This document shows positions 5,712-14,329 of a stretch of 34,387 nt of DNA, piece by piece; positions within the stretch are counted from its first letter, which is position 1; every line of letters starts with the position of its first letter. The notes below the pieces were generated by a model. That model was not told where the DNA came from. It saw nothing but the letters and a program-made list of their open reading frames with translations, and did no database searches. Origin of the DNA: an uncultured bacterium (lineage in GTDB: Bacteria > Desulfobacterota > Desulfovibrionia > Desulfovibrionales > Desulfovibrionaceae); assembly GCA_905214305.1 (NCBI GenBank), contig CAJMLK010000029.1, forward strand, positions 1 to 34,387, read 5' to 3'. The position numbers and the translations under genes were made by a program.

Positions 5712-8701
5712 GATGTCCTCACAGAGTTGGCGATTTCGTGGACTATTTCCTGAATCACGTTGACCACGGCATCGTCGGCACCGGACTGGTCAGTGACCTG
5801 ACGGCGGCGGCGTTCCACCTCGGACTTTGCCGAGCCACCCGGAAAACGGGCCGCCAGACGCCGCAAGGCTTCAGCAGGTTCCATGTGTTTGTAGAGATGA
5901 TTGCGGATAGCCACGTCTTCCGTGGTGGTGGAGAAGGCCCACAGGGCTTGCCCGCCGATGGTCAGACTAAGCACCAGTTGTGATTTACCGGCACCCGTGC
6001 GAAAGAGTGCCACCAGATTGGCACCAGCCGGGCCGGGCTTGCCCAAGTGCCCAAGCGCATGACGACAGGAACCGTTCAGGCCAAAGCGTTCGGCCATGTC
6101 CTTGATGCTGTCATCAGTTCCAGCTCCAAGAATGACGATGGTAGTAGCCAGTTCAATGATGATTTTCGGAATATCGTCGATGGACTGCGTATATAGACCG
6201 ATGGAAAGGTTCCATTTGCGCGATTCCCGTGCCATTGTGGTCATATCCGCTTCAAGCTGGCCTGAGACGGAGGTGTTTTTGGTCACGCGATGTGCTTCGT
6301 CGTAGCAAAGCCTTTTTGGATCTTCCCGAATGGCTTCAATGCGTTCGGCGTGGTAGTCTTGATAGCGCTGCGGCATGAGCTTCACGTCATCAGGCATAAG
6401 GAAGAACCGCGCCCCCAGCACATGCCGCGCCAGCATGTACATGACGGCAGATTGCCGCTCCGCAGCAGGCCCGCCGCGTGTGGCCACTTCATCCAGATCA
6501 AGGCTGACGATCTGCGCGTCACCCAAATCAAAGCGCGTGGGTTCTTTCAGCACGGCATAGGCGGTGATGGCGTCGAGAATCGAACGCCAGGCCTCACGCC
6601 GGGTTTTTTCTTCATAGGTATTGAGGATGCCCTGATTCTGGTTGATCTGTGTGGTGAGGTCGCCCAGAAGCGGCACGGCATAGCGTTGTGCCTGAATGGC
6701 TTCATGCACAAAACCGCGTTCAAAGAGAGCGTCTACCACCTCCCACCAGGAGGGCATGGCGTTCAGCACGATGTTTTCGCGCATCAGCAATTCATGGAGT
6801 TCCGGCAGCACATTGGACTGGTACAGCCTTGGCTGATGTTTGTCCGACAGTTCATCATAGGCCAGTTCAATGGCCCTGCGTACCAGCCCCGGCACATCCT
6901 TGTCCGGTGGCGTATTTTCCAGCGGAGTACACAGCAGGGTCAGCAGGTTGACCAGAAAGGCCATGTGCGATGGCAGCGGTTGGCGGCAGCCCAATGGCGT
7001 ATCAAAAGGATTGATGGCGAAGTCTTCGGTCATGCGCAGCCGGTGATAGGCTGCCAGATGCTTTTTGCCTTCCGGCAGATTCTCCTGAATGAGAGTGATC
7101 AATCCCGAACTGGACGGGCCTACGTCAATAATGGAGACCCACGGCAGGCGCGAAAGCCCGGCCTGGGTTACAAAGGCGAAGTTCATGGCGTTGAGGAACA
7201 CCGATTTTCCCCCGCCCATTGGAGCTACCCCCAAATCAATCCACGCCGCCTGTTCCGAAGAATTGGGCGCAAAGGGAAAGAGCTTGCCGTCCTGGGTGCG
7301 GAGCAGGAGCGAACCTTCCTTCCAGGGCGAGGCAGAGCGCAACGGCAACATGCCGATGGCCTCCTGCAAGGGAGCCGCAGTAATCGGAGCCGGGCTTGAC
7401 GGCATCATGGCGGGCACTGTGGCAGCAAGGCCCAGCAGCGGATCGCCCACGGCTTCGGACACGTCCGTGGTGCCCCAGCCCTGAATGGCCTTGGTGAGTT
7501 CTGCCATGCGCCGCCGCAGTTGCAGGTGGGCCTCTTTTTCCGAAAGCCCCGCCGTGCCAATAGTTGCCCAAGTTCCGCAGCAGATGCGGAACTTCACACA
7601 GCACACCCCTCCCAAATCCAAAGCGGTCAGGGCTGCCACCGCATTATTGAAGCGTTTGTTGTCCGAACTGGCAAAGGCCAGAATGCCCGAAAGCAGCGGC
7701 TTCATGCCCATGTGCAGACCGCTCGGCTCCAGCAGAAACGACATGCGGTACGGCAGGCGTTCATCCCGACGCGACAGCACCCGGAAAAACTCCTGAAAGG
7801 GCTTGGGCGTCTGGGGCATGAGGGTCATGATGAGCGGGCCGAACACCCGATCCCCCACCGTAATGGCACTGCGGGAAAGCAAATGCCCCTCACGCGGCCA
7901 GAGCTGGGTTTTGAAATCTGGGTAGACCACATTGTGCAAAAGCGCAGAAGGTGGCGAGCCGGGGTCAGGCAGGCGTAGCGGTAAGACGTCACCCGGAATG
8001 CGAGCCAACCACTCCCTGCTGGTGAACTCCGGGTCAACGCAGATGCGAATGTCCCGCAATGCCTCATGAGGTGTGAGCGGATAGAGCAGAAGCTCTTCTT
8101 GGCGGAAGGCGTCCAGCACACCGGTCACAAAACCGCTGTGCGCATCATGCAAGGCGGCAATGGCGGCAGAAATCTGCTGGCAGCCAGGCTGCATGGGCGC
8201 TTTGCGCATGGAGGTGGTACGCTCTTGAAACGCGGTTTTGCGCAAGCCCTCCGACAGAACGCCTGGCCGCGTCCATAAGACCAGCCAGCAGGTTTCATGC
8301 GAACAATACCGTTCAAGAGCCTGCCCCCAATTTTCCAGCAAGGGGCCGATGTGCAGCCCAAGGTTTTGGGCAGTGCGGCGCGAGGGCAGCAACATTTCGC
8401 GGATACGCCCTCCGCTGGCTTCTGGGTCGTATTCAAACACCACCTGAATGCAGTGACCTGGCCGCGAAAGCGTGGATTGCAGTTTTTCCGTCAGGCCGCG
8501 CACGATGGTGGCATATTCATCCACCCCCACCTGTTTGAGTGCCCCTTCCAGCCGCAAGACAGTAATCAGGCTGCCGTCATCGGCCACCAGTACGCCCCTG
8601 TCTACCGTTTCCAGCTTGCAGTAGCTGCCCACCGGGCCGTAAAAAGTTTCGGATAAGGCGCGGATGCCACGATCAATGCCGTGTACGAGGGTATCAAGCA
8701 T
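5708..8701 (-). CDS. dotO: DotO/IcmB/TraU type IVB secretion ATPase (VirB4-like)
   Basis: 997 residues, matching IcmB/DotO (about 1009). It is the cytoplasmic energy-supplying ATPase, related to VirB4. Walker A is GVAPMGGGKSVFLN at about residues 490-503. Walker B is RLCYDEAHRV near residue 800, with the acidic pair required for ATP hydrolysis. The N-terminal half (about 1-450) is the non-catalytic docking part. The start shares one base with the dotI stop (TGATG), and its stop overlaps the next start by four bases, so translation is coupled on both sides. The length is intact and I see no frameshift. This is the best-supported gene of the cluster. Confidence 0.9.
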   Translation of the reverse strand: MLDTLVHGIDRGIRALSETFYGPVGSYCKLETVDRGVLVADDGSLITVLRLEGALKQVGVDEYATIVRGLTEKLQSTLSRPGHCIQVVFEYDPEASGGRIREMLLPSRRTAQNLGLHIGPLLENWGQALERYCSHETCWLVLWTRPGVLSEGLRKTAFQERTTSMRKAPMQPGCQQISAAIAALHDAHSGFVTGVLDAFRQEELLLYPLTPHEALRDIRICVDPEFTSREWLARIPGDVLPLRLPDPGSPPSALLHNVVYPDFKTQLWPREGHLLSRSAITVGDRVFGPLIMTLMPQTPKPFQEFFRVLSRRDERLPYRMSFLLEPSGLHMGMKPLLSGILAFASSDNKRFNNAVAALTALDLGGVCCVKFRICCGTWATIGTAGLSEKEAHLQLRRRMAELTKAIQGWGTTDVSEAVGDPLLGLAATVPAMMPSSPAPITAAPLQEAIGMLPLRSASPWKEGSLLLRTQDGKLFPFAPNSSEQAAWIDLGVAPMGGGKSVFLNAMNFAFVTQAGLSRLPWVSIIDVGPSSSGLITLIQENLPEGKKHLAAYHRLRMTEDFAINPFDTPLGCRQPLPSHMAFLVNLLTLLCTPLENTPPDKDVPGLVRRAIELAYDELSDKHQPRLYQSNVLPELHELLMRENIVLNAMPSWWEVVDALFERGFVHEAIQAQRYAVPLLGDLTTQINQNQGILNTYEEKTRREAWRSILDAITAYAVLKEPTRFDLGDAQIVSLDLDEVATRGGPAAERQSAVMYMLARHVLGARFFLMPDDVKLMPQRYQDYHAERIEAIREDPKRLCYDEAHRVTKNTSVSGQLEADMTTMARESRKWNLSIGLYTQSIDDIPKIIIELATTIVILGAGTDDSIKDMAERFGLNGSCRHALGHLGKPGPAGANLVALFRTGAGKSQLVLSLTIGGQALWAFSTTTEDVAIRNHLYKHMEPAEALRRLAARFPGGSAKSEVERRRRQVTDQSGADDAVVNVIQEIVHEIANSVRTS

Positions 8702-9432
8702 CAGCTATCCCCCCTCTTCAGCACAACTTGCTGAATAACCACGCCGCGCGGCGTGAGCACTGTGGATGCGCGGGCCACCAGCACTGTGGCCATGAGACGC
8801 TGGGTGCTTTCCACACCCTGACTGGATTCGTAGGAAAGGATGAGTGGGAACTCGATTTTCCAGGTGGCCTTGCCGCCCACAAGTCCTGAAGCGGTAATGA
8901 CTGGAGCCCGTGTGACTACTGCGGATACAGAAAGCCGCTTTTCTTTAATCATATCCAGAACGCCGGAGGATTGAAGAGAGGCCAGAAAGGACTTATAGGC
9001 CGCTTCTTCAAAGTTTTCTCTGGTATTAGAGAGTTTTTCCCGCCATTCCAGAAAATCCAGAGATACGGCATTGCTGATGGTTTCCGTGACCCAATTCAAA
9101 AGCCCTTGCTGGCTGAGAACGGGCTTATCCAAAGGAATGAGCGGTGCAAGTCGCAAATCCGGCGTGGCTGCAAAATAGCGCGGCGTGGGTTGCTTCAGAA
9201 TGAGCAGCACAACCACCGCAATGCACACAATGAGTACGAGCACCAGCCCCACGGCCAATTTCATGGCGCGTTGGTACTGCGACCGATACCAGCCCAAACC
9301 GCCAATGATGGTTTCGGCGGTGTAGGTCGGAGGCGGGCTTTCGCTTGCCTCTGCCATTATTTCTGCCGTTTCCGAAGGCTGTGCTGCCTGCACATCTTCC
9401 GGTAAAGGTTTTTTCTTTTTGAACCAGTTCAT
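8701..9432 (-). CDS. dotI: DotI/IcmL/TraM inner-membrane core protein
   Basis: 243 residues, slightly over Legionella IcmL (about 212). The cytoplasmic N-terminus (1-58) is followed by one membrane helix at about 59-82 (LAVGLVLVLIVCIAVVVLLI). The periplasmic domain begins PTPRYFAATPDLRLAPLIPL and includes LLNWVTETISNAVSLDF, both typical of the DotI family. DotI is known to form an inner-membrane ring complex with DotJ. Here it sits between the icmD-like gene and dotO, whereas Legionella and IncI place it next to dotH/traN, so the order is rearranged. No separate dotJ is visible. The gene has a GAGG ribosome-binding site. Confidence 0.82.
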   Translation of the reverse strand: MNWFKKKKPLPEDVQAAQPSETAEIMAEASESPPPTYTAETIIGGLGWYRSQYQRAMKLAVGLVLVLIVCIAVVVLLILKQPTPRYFAATPDLRLAPLIPLDKPVLSQQGLLNWVTETISNAVSLDFLEWREKLSNTRENFEEAAYKSFLASLQSSGVLDMIKEKRLSVSAVVTRAPVITASGLVGGKATWKIEFPLILSYESSQGVESTQRLMATVLVARASTVLTPRGVVIQQVVLKRGDS

Positions 9433-9443
9433 ATGCCCCTCGC

Positions 9444-9842
9444 TTACCGCAGACCGAGTTCATCCAGACCAGTAGTCTGGTCAGAGCCAAACAGAGTGGC
9501 CGAACCGGAACCAAGAAACTCTCCGATACCAAGAGCCAGAGCACCAATGACTACCTTGGCAACACCGGGTGCGTAGTTGCCCGACTGACCAGACTGGCTT
9601 TTGCTGGCCTTATAAAGGTCAATACAACCCCAAACCCCCATGCCCGCTCCGGAGGCAAAACCCGCCATTGTAACGCCCTTGGCTACCCCCTTGGCACTGT
9701 CGGCCACGTTCTGGCCGATGTCGCCAAAGGTTACGGCAGCCAGGGCCAACTCTGGCACGAGAAGCCATACAGCGGCGGCAGACAGAGCCGCTGCTGTGAA
9801 GCGGACAGGGGAAACAGCTTCAAGAGAAAAACAGGTTTTCAT
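9444..9842 (-). CDS. IcmD/TraR-like small membrane protein
   Basis: 132 residues, the same length as Legionella IcmD/DotP. A hydrophobic segment at about residues 15-36 may be a signal or first membrane helix. After it comes VTFGDIGQNVADSAKG, a motif with the FGDI start seen in IcmD-type proteins. Glycine/alanine-rich membrane segments follow at about 55-72 and 95-113. It lies 14 bases after the dotE gene with an AAGGAG ribosome-binding site. IcmC, IcmD and related small proteins are known inner-membrane parts of type IVB systems with unclear roles. The exact ortholog (IcmD or TraR) is inferred from order and length. Confidence 0.6.
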   Translation of the reverse strand: MKTCFSLEAVSPVRFTAAALSAAAVWLLVPELALAAVTFGDIGQNVADSAKGVAKGVTMAGFASGAGMGVWGCIDLYKASKSQSGQSGNYAPGVAKVVIGALALGIGEFLGSGSATLFGSDQTTGLDELGLR

Positions 9843-9856
9843 ACAATTCTCCTTAT

Positions 9857-10363
9857 TTACCCGATGATTTTTGCGATGGTTGTTTGCACATCACCGCCCA
9901 GCGTGGCTCCGATGCCGCGAAGGAAGGTGACGAGGTTGACTGCGATAATGCCGCCGAAGAGATGCACGATGCAGCGGCTCAAGTTCATGCTTTGGTTGGG
10001 AGTATCTCTGAGCAGACACAGCCCCCGGATGATGCCAATAATGCCCACCGTGGCGATGCCATAGACAGCGAACTGAATGTAGACAGAGCCCGGCGATGCC
10101 GGAGGCGAATAGCTCAAGGTCTGTTCCGAAGTCTGGTTGAAAACGGTCATGGCGAGAGAGTCCATGAGCGCCGGGATGTTCAGGAGCAGGACAGCAGCCC
10201 ACAGTGACCAGACGGCGGTACTGCGGTTGAAACGGTGCTTATGGCTAATGCTCTGCGCCAGCGATACCATCGCAAAGGCAATGCCGATGAGGTAGGCCAG
10301 CACAATGACCACGGGCCACCATTGCTGCAAATGCGGAATGACGTTGGCGACGTAATTCTCCAT
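9857..10363 (-). CDS. DotE/IcmC/TraQ-like small membrane protein
   Basis: 168 residues with about four hydrophobic segments: WWPVVIVLAYLIGIAFAMVS (about 15-35), a second near 52-70, FAVYGIATVGIIGIIRGL (about 98-115) and a last one near 133-150. Small tetra-spanning proteins at this point, between dotG and icmD, are IcmC/DotE in Legionella and TraQ in IncI plasmids. The start is three bases after the dotG stop, with GAGGTG as ribosome-binding site, so it is co-transcribed. Function beyond membership of the inner-membrane secretion complex is not known. Confidence 0.62.
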   Translation of the reverse strand: MENYVANVIPHLQQWWPVVIVLAYLIGIAFAMVSLAQSISHKHRFNRSTAVWSLWAAVLLLNIPALMDSLAMTVFNQTSEQTLSYSPPASPGSVYIQFAVYGIATVGIIGIIRGLCLLRDTPNQSMNLSRCIVHLFGGIIAVNLVTFLRGIGATLGGDVQTTIAKIIG

Positions 10364-10366
10364 ACA

Positions 10367-11470
10367 TCACCTCGCCTTCACGTTGAGCACAAGAATGCCC
10401 ACCGCCGTACCGCTTTCAAGGTAGACCGTGGGAGGCCGCTCGAAGTTCTTCTCGAATATCTTCCCGGCCTTTTCTCCCACCTTGCCCGCCGCAATCCAGG
10501 CCTGATCCGCAGGGCTATAAGTGTTCCAGACCATCTGATCCGTGGTTTGGCCGTTCATCCCGCCGTAGATGGTGCTTTGTGAACCGCTGTAGCGTTTGGC
10601 GTTGGACAGACCTTCCAGAAAGGCCGTGGCAATAAGCCCTCCCCAGCGGCTGAAGAAATGTGTATCCACCGAAGAGGCCACAGAGGCTTCAGACGTGGCC
10701 GGGTCAACCGCATAGCCCTCAATCTGGGCATCCGAACCATCCGGCAGAATGACTCTGGTGAAGGCGAGTACCAGCCGTTCTTCAAAACGCTGAAACTTGC
10801 CAAGAAGACGTGCATTTTTGAGCTTGCCCGAAGCCACCGTGGCCATGACGGCAGAGGGAACGTCAGAATTTACGCCAGTGTCGATGACGGCGTAGAGAAG
10901 ATCGCCAGGCTTCAAAGTCAGAGTGTTGGATACCGGTGACTCCCCATCGCTGGACACAAACGCAGGGGCAGGGAGGGGCTTGTCCTTGGAAAAATCATGC
11001 ACAAAAACGACTTTTCCCTGTTCCACAGATACCGAGGATAATTTGGCATCCAGAGCCGCTAGGTCTTCCAACATCCTTTTTTGCAGGGTGTTGTCCGTGC
11101 GCGGAGCCTGTACAGGAGCCACACGCGGAGGCGTGACCGGCGGGGGAGGCGGGGGTGTGTCTTGCTTTCGTGTTACTGCCGGGGTTTTGGTGCCCACAGG
11201 CGTGGGAATAAAGCTCTCGCCCGCTGCAAGGGCACTGTTGGCCTTTTGTTGGTCGTGAGCTTCCAGCTTTTTGTTGTACTCTTCCGAGCCTTCACCGCCC
11301 GCTTGCCCTTTGACGGAATCCGTCCGGGCCGAGGCCAGCGTGGCCGAAGCCGAAGGCTTTTTCGGCGCGAACAGCACCATGTAGCCCACCGCAAGGACAA
11401 CGGTCACAGCCACTCCCAAAAGGGCGAACATGACGAAACGGCGTTTCTTTTCCGTGCTGGTGACGCTCAT
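10367..11470 (-). CDS. dotG: DotG/IcmE/TraO, VirB10-like core protein
   Basis: 367 residues from the ATG at 11470, chosen because it overlaps the dotH stop in an ATGA; a longer in-frame start upstream would lie within dotH. A short basic cytoplasmic tail precedes one membrane helix at about 13-33 (FVMFALLGVAVTVVLAVGYM). A periplasmic linker rich in Ala and Pro (PPPPPPVTPP) follows. The C-terminal VirB10-like domain runs from about residue 165: LKPGDLLYAVIDTGVNSDVP, then GYAVDPATSEASV, ending in GTAVGILVLNVKAR. DotG spans inner and outer membranes and forms the core channel with DotH, DotC and DotD. It lacks the long pentapeptide-repeat region of Legionella DotG and so is TraO-sized. Confidence 0.85.
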   Translation of the reverse strand: MSVTSTEKKRRFVMFALLGVAVTVVLAVGYMVLFAPKKPSASATLASARTDSVKGQAGGEGSEEYNKKLEAHDQQKANSALAAGESFIPTPVGTKTPAVTRKQDTPPPPPPVTPPRVAPVQAPRTDNTLQKRMLEDLAALDAKLSSVSVEQGKVVFVHDFSKDKPLPAPAFVSSDGESPVSNTLTLKPGDLLYAVIDTGVNSDVPSAVMATVASGKLKNARLLGKFQRFEERLVLAFTRVILPDGSDAQIEGYAVDPATSEASVASSVDTHFFSRWGGLIATAFLEGLSNAKRYSGSQSTIYGGMNGQTTDQMVWNTYSPADQAWIAAGKVGEKAGKIFEKNFERPPTVYLESGTAVGILVLNVKAR

Positions 11471-12540
11471 AGCTTCACCTCCCCATTCGCCTTGCCGGGT
11501 TCCCGGTCTTTCAGCACCAGAGTCTGCATTGTGCCGCCCACGGAGAGCATGATCCGTGACGTAACAGGCACCTCGTAGCACTTCATGTTGCCCGCGCCGT
11601 TGACCACCGCCGTCCAAGCAGGCCACATCATGCTGTGACTGGTGCGGACGTAGTGATTTGCGCCGAGCTTCCAGACCTGCACCTTGTCCGGCGTGGGTTC
11701 CATGCGCACGCGAACGGCCCCTGCTGGCGGCACATGATCCAGAAAGGCTAACATGGAGGAGTTCACGGTTTCCTTGATGTCCTCAATGACCGGCACTTTG
11801 GCGCGTGGGCCATGCTGGGAAATCTGAAAGAGCACCAGGGCGTCCGCCTTGCGCTCTGGCCCGTGCACAGAATCCGATTCCAGCCGGATGACCAGCGGAA
11901 TGTCCTGTTTCTCCATCGTGACGACCAGGGTTGTGGTGCCGTAGGCCTGTATGGGAGTGATGTTCAACAGATTGCCGTCCGGCAGTTCAGGGCGCAGAAC
12001 TTGGAAAAACGAAGGCCCACCGTTGGTGACGGAAGTGATGGGCCAGGGCTGCCCCGTGGAATCGTGGATCAGTAGCGAGGTGGCAATATTGGCCGTGGTG
12101 AACACCCGCACCGGCGCACTGCCAGGTTCCAGCGACACCCGCGCTGTACGCGAGGCCAGTGAAGGCGACACCGGCAGCAAAGCCCGCTCGCGCTGATCCG
12201 ACCGCTCCCGGTACTCCTGAATCTGACTGTCATCCAGCGGCATCATCTGACGCAGGCTTTCTTGAAACAGCGTTTGGGCATCGGGCTTTTTGCCTTCCTG
12301 GGGCAAAGCAGCCGTAACGGCAGGCGCAGCTGGAGTTGGAGGCACAGCCGGGGTAGCCGTGACAGGAGCAGCCGTTGCAGGCCGCTGGGCATCCGCTTGC
12401 CCCAGGACAATGCCCTGTTGCCCGATGACGGGGGCAGGTGGTGCCACAGGCACAGGCGGCTGTTCCGCCGCCCAGGCCATGCTTCCCCAGAGCAGCATAA
12501 GTAGTGCCGGGAGCAGACGAAAAATGTGTTGTCGTTTCAC
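11467..12540 (-). CDS. dotH: DotH/IcmK/TraN outer-membrane core protein
   Basis: 357 residues from a GTG at 12540, chosen because AAGGAG lies 6 bases upstream; an ATG seven codons earlier has no such site. The signal peptide runs to about residue 25 (LLPALLMLLWGSMAWA). A Pro/Ala-rich linker follows to about 80. DotH-type sequence then runs to the end, including PVRVFTTANIATSLLIHDST, then GQPWPITS, and later YVRTSHSMMWPAW. DotH/IcmK is the outer-membrane ring protein, VirB9-like in position. It is coupled to dotG by a four-base overlap and follows the rep-like gene at 24 bases. Length is as in the family (about 360). Confidence 0.85.
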   Translation of the reverse strand: MKRQHIFRLLPALLMLLWGSMAWAAEQPPVPVAPPAPVIGQQGIVLGQADAQRPATAAPVTATPAVPPTPAAPAVTAALPQEGKKPDAQTLFQESLRQMMPLDDSQIQEYRERSDQRERALLPVSPSLASRTARVSLEPGSAPVRVFTTANIATSLLIHDSTGQPWPITSVTNGGPSFFQVLRPELPDGNLLNITPIQAYGTTTLVVTMEKQDIPLVIRLESDSVHGPERKADALVLFQISQHGPRAKVPVIEDIKETVNSSMLAFLDHVPPAGAVRVRMEPTPDKVQVWKLGANHYVRTSHSMMWPAWTAVVNGAGNMKCYEVPVTSRIMLSVGGTMQTLVLKDREPGKANGEVKL

Positions 12541-12564
12541 TGAAATCTCCTTGGTTTGCAATCG

Positions 12565-13770
12565 TCACATGGCTCTGGCCAGGGCCGGAGACACAGGCTG
12601 TCGTGAAAACATTGGGTGATGCGGCAAGAGCGCACCGAAGGCGGTGAGCTTGTTGCCTCGTGGCAAGGTGAACGATCCCAACGCGGTCTGTGCCGTGCGT
12701 TCCGGCACGGCAGGTTTTCGCCATGCCGCTTCTTCGCAACGCCGCTTGAAGGCTTGCAGAAACTCGACAATGCCAAGCTGGTTGTCGGCGGGTATGTCCG
12801 CAGGCGTGGGCGCACGATGCGCACTGTGCAGGTACATCCACAGGCCAAAGGCCATTGGCCTGAGCCAGGGCTTGTCGTAAATTTGAAATTTCTCGGCAAA
12901 GGCATCAAAGCAGGGCCTGAGTGCTTCCCGCTCTTTGTCCTGTACAGTCTTGCGGTTTTCCTCTTCGCGCTGCATGGTCTGAAGCGCGTCCGCAGCACGT
13001 TGCGCTGTTTCAGCCTCCTTCGCTGCCGCCATCACAGAGGCGTCCAACCACCGCTGCCCACGCAGCCAGTTGCTCATCTGCGGCACAAACCGTCCTTGTT
13101 CACGTTGCCAGGTCTCCAAGGTCATGAAATGCCGGATGCTGGATTCAATCCGAGACAAAGGCGGTAACAAGCCCTCTCGCTGGAGACGCAGCCAGGCAGA
13201 ACGGGCAAGGCCCTTGGCCTCTTTTTTGGGATAGAGCTCCCACGCTCTTTCAAAATCAGAGACAGACACACCCCCGCCCCCTGACACGGAAGGTAGAGGC
13301 GAGGGCGCACCATCTGGCAACGCAGAACGCACGGGGGGTAAGGGGGGATTTTGTATTTCTCTTAGTTTGTTAAGAGTATTTATGTAGCCAACTTTTGGCT
13401 GTGGGCAGGCAGAGTCTGCCTGACGGCAGGTAGGCTTTGCCGCCTGAGAGTCAGATTTTGTTGCCTCTGAGCTGTTCCCTTTCATGTGGGCCGGTTCCAA
13501 CATATAATAAACGGATGAGCGGTATTGCTCACGCCGAACATGCACGAGCTTGATTCCTACCAGCTCGGCCAGGTACTTCTTAACGCTGCTCACGCTGCAC
13601 GAAAGCCGAGCGGCCAGCTTGGCCTGGGAGGGCCAGCAGCGGTCGTTGTCCGAAGCGTAATTGCACAGCAGGGCATACATAATTTTGGCTCCAAAACTGA
13701 TTGACGTTTCCAACACAAATTGCGGTAAAATCGGCCCGTGAATCCTTCCTCTTGGTGCAAATGTCTGCAT
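12565..13770 (-). CDS. Replication-initiator-like helix-turn-helix protein
   Basis: 401 residues from the ATG at 13770; upstream in-frame codons do not look like protein. Residues about 15-90 form a winged helix-turn-helix (FGAKIMYALLCNYASDNDRC, then WPSQAKLAARL and SVSSVKKYLAELV), the HTH_36 pattern of plasmid and phage replication proteins. A low-complexity linker (about 100-190) follows. The C-terminal half starts FERAWELYPKKEAKGLARSA, a block common in replication-associated proteins. It is 24 bases ahead of dotH on the same strand, so it may head the transfer operon. Replication initiator is the best guess; a transcriptional regulator is possible. The linker DNA is rich in palindromes. 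Confidence 0.55.
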   Translation of the reverse strand: MQTFAPRGRIHGPILPQFVLETSISFGAKIMYALLCNYASDNDRCWPSQAKLAARLSCSVSSVKKYLAELVGIKLVHVRREQYRSSVYYMLEPAHMKGNSSEATKSDSQAAKPTCRQADSACPQPKVGYINTLNKLREIQNPPLPPVRSALPDGAPSPLPSVSGGGGVSVSDFERAWELYPKKEAKGLARSAWLRLQREGLLPPLSRIESSIRHFMTLETWQREQGRFVPQMSNWLRGQRWLDASVMAAAKEAETAQRAADALQTMQREEENRKTVQDKEREALRPCFDAFAEKFQIYDKPWLRPMAFGLWMYLHSAHRAPTPADIPADNQLGIVEFLQAFKRRCEEAAWRKPAVPERTAQTALGSFTLPRGNKLTAFGALLPHHPMFSRQPVSPALARAM

Positions 13771-14146
13771 GGTTCGCGCTCTCTTCCCCAAGCGGGGCAG
13801 GCCGAAAAAAGGCAAAAACAAGCAGACTCGATGCACTTGACAAAGAGGAACCTTGCGGTTTAGTGTCATCTCCACAGCTAGTAGAAATTTCACTCTGCTG
13901 ATAAGCCGATACGCGCCAACGTATTGGCTTTTCGCCTTTTTAAGCCCTTATTTTCCTCAATACGTTTCCTTTGTCTGAGGGTATTGACCGAGCGGCTGGC
14001 TCGTCAGGCCGTGGGAGCCACCCACGACGACCCCGCACCCAGATGCCCAGTTGTGCCGTTCAGACGCATAAGTTTGCGTGTGGGCATCTGGGTGCGGCGT
14101 TTCGCCTGTTCTTGTTTGCACAGGCGAAACGGATCACGGAGGAACG

Positions 14147-14195
14147 AAAAAACGCCCCTTAGTCATGTCAAAAACATGATCAAGGGGCGTTTTTT
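14147..14195. terminator. Strong bidirectional-type terminator hairpin
   Basis: The arms AAAAAACGCCCCTT (14147-14160) and AAGGGGCGTTTTTT (14182-14195) pair fully. A second helix (TCATGT/ACATGA) lies inside, after a mismatch. Poly-A before and poly-T after make it usable on both strands. It would insulate the rep-like gene from the tRNA side. Confidence 0.75.
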
Positions 14196-14288
14196 TGTTG
14201 CTGAGAAAAAGAGGAGAGAGTGTCGTCAGGAGGACGGTAAAAAAACTTTTTTTGCGACCGCAAGTCGCAATTTGGTCGCAAAAATAAA

Positions 14289-14321
14289 AAGCCTTTACAG
14301 TGTTTTTTACTGTAAAGGCTT
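14289..14321 (-). terminator. Terminator of the tRNA-Gly operon
   Basis: A perfect 13-bp stem, AAGCCTTTACAGT (14289-14301) with ACTGTAAAGGCTT (14309-14321), has a 7-base loop. On the minus strand it is followed by TTTTTATTTTT. It begins nine bases after the 3' end of tRNA-Gly(CCC), so it ends the tRNA transcript. Confidence 0.8.
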
Positions 14322-14329
14322 GATTTTCT

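Larger units (their letters stand above)
13771..14329. other. Non-coding hairpin array, candidate oriT/origin or attachment region
   Basis: No convincing gene. From 13903 there are successive inverted repeats. Arms 13903-13913/13920-13930 match over 11 bp with one mismatch. Other pairs are 13957-13963/13981-13987, 13989-13993/13999-14003 and 14010-14015/14021-14026. A perfect 17-bp arm pair, 14033-14049/14081-14097, holds a small hairpin (ACGCA/TGCGT) in its loop. A perfect 11-bp pair is 14099-14109/14120-14130. TTGCGAC/GTCGCAA lies at 14252-14258/14264-14270, with an alternative partner GGTCGCAAA at 14274-14282. Such density is typical of origins of transfer or replication. I cannot identify a nic site or attachment core. 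Confidence 0.5.

Noticed and set aside
6290..7399. 369-residue open frame opposite dotO
   Set aside because: Antisense to the ATPase core including Walker A and B; His/Gln-rich shadow composition.
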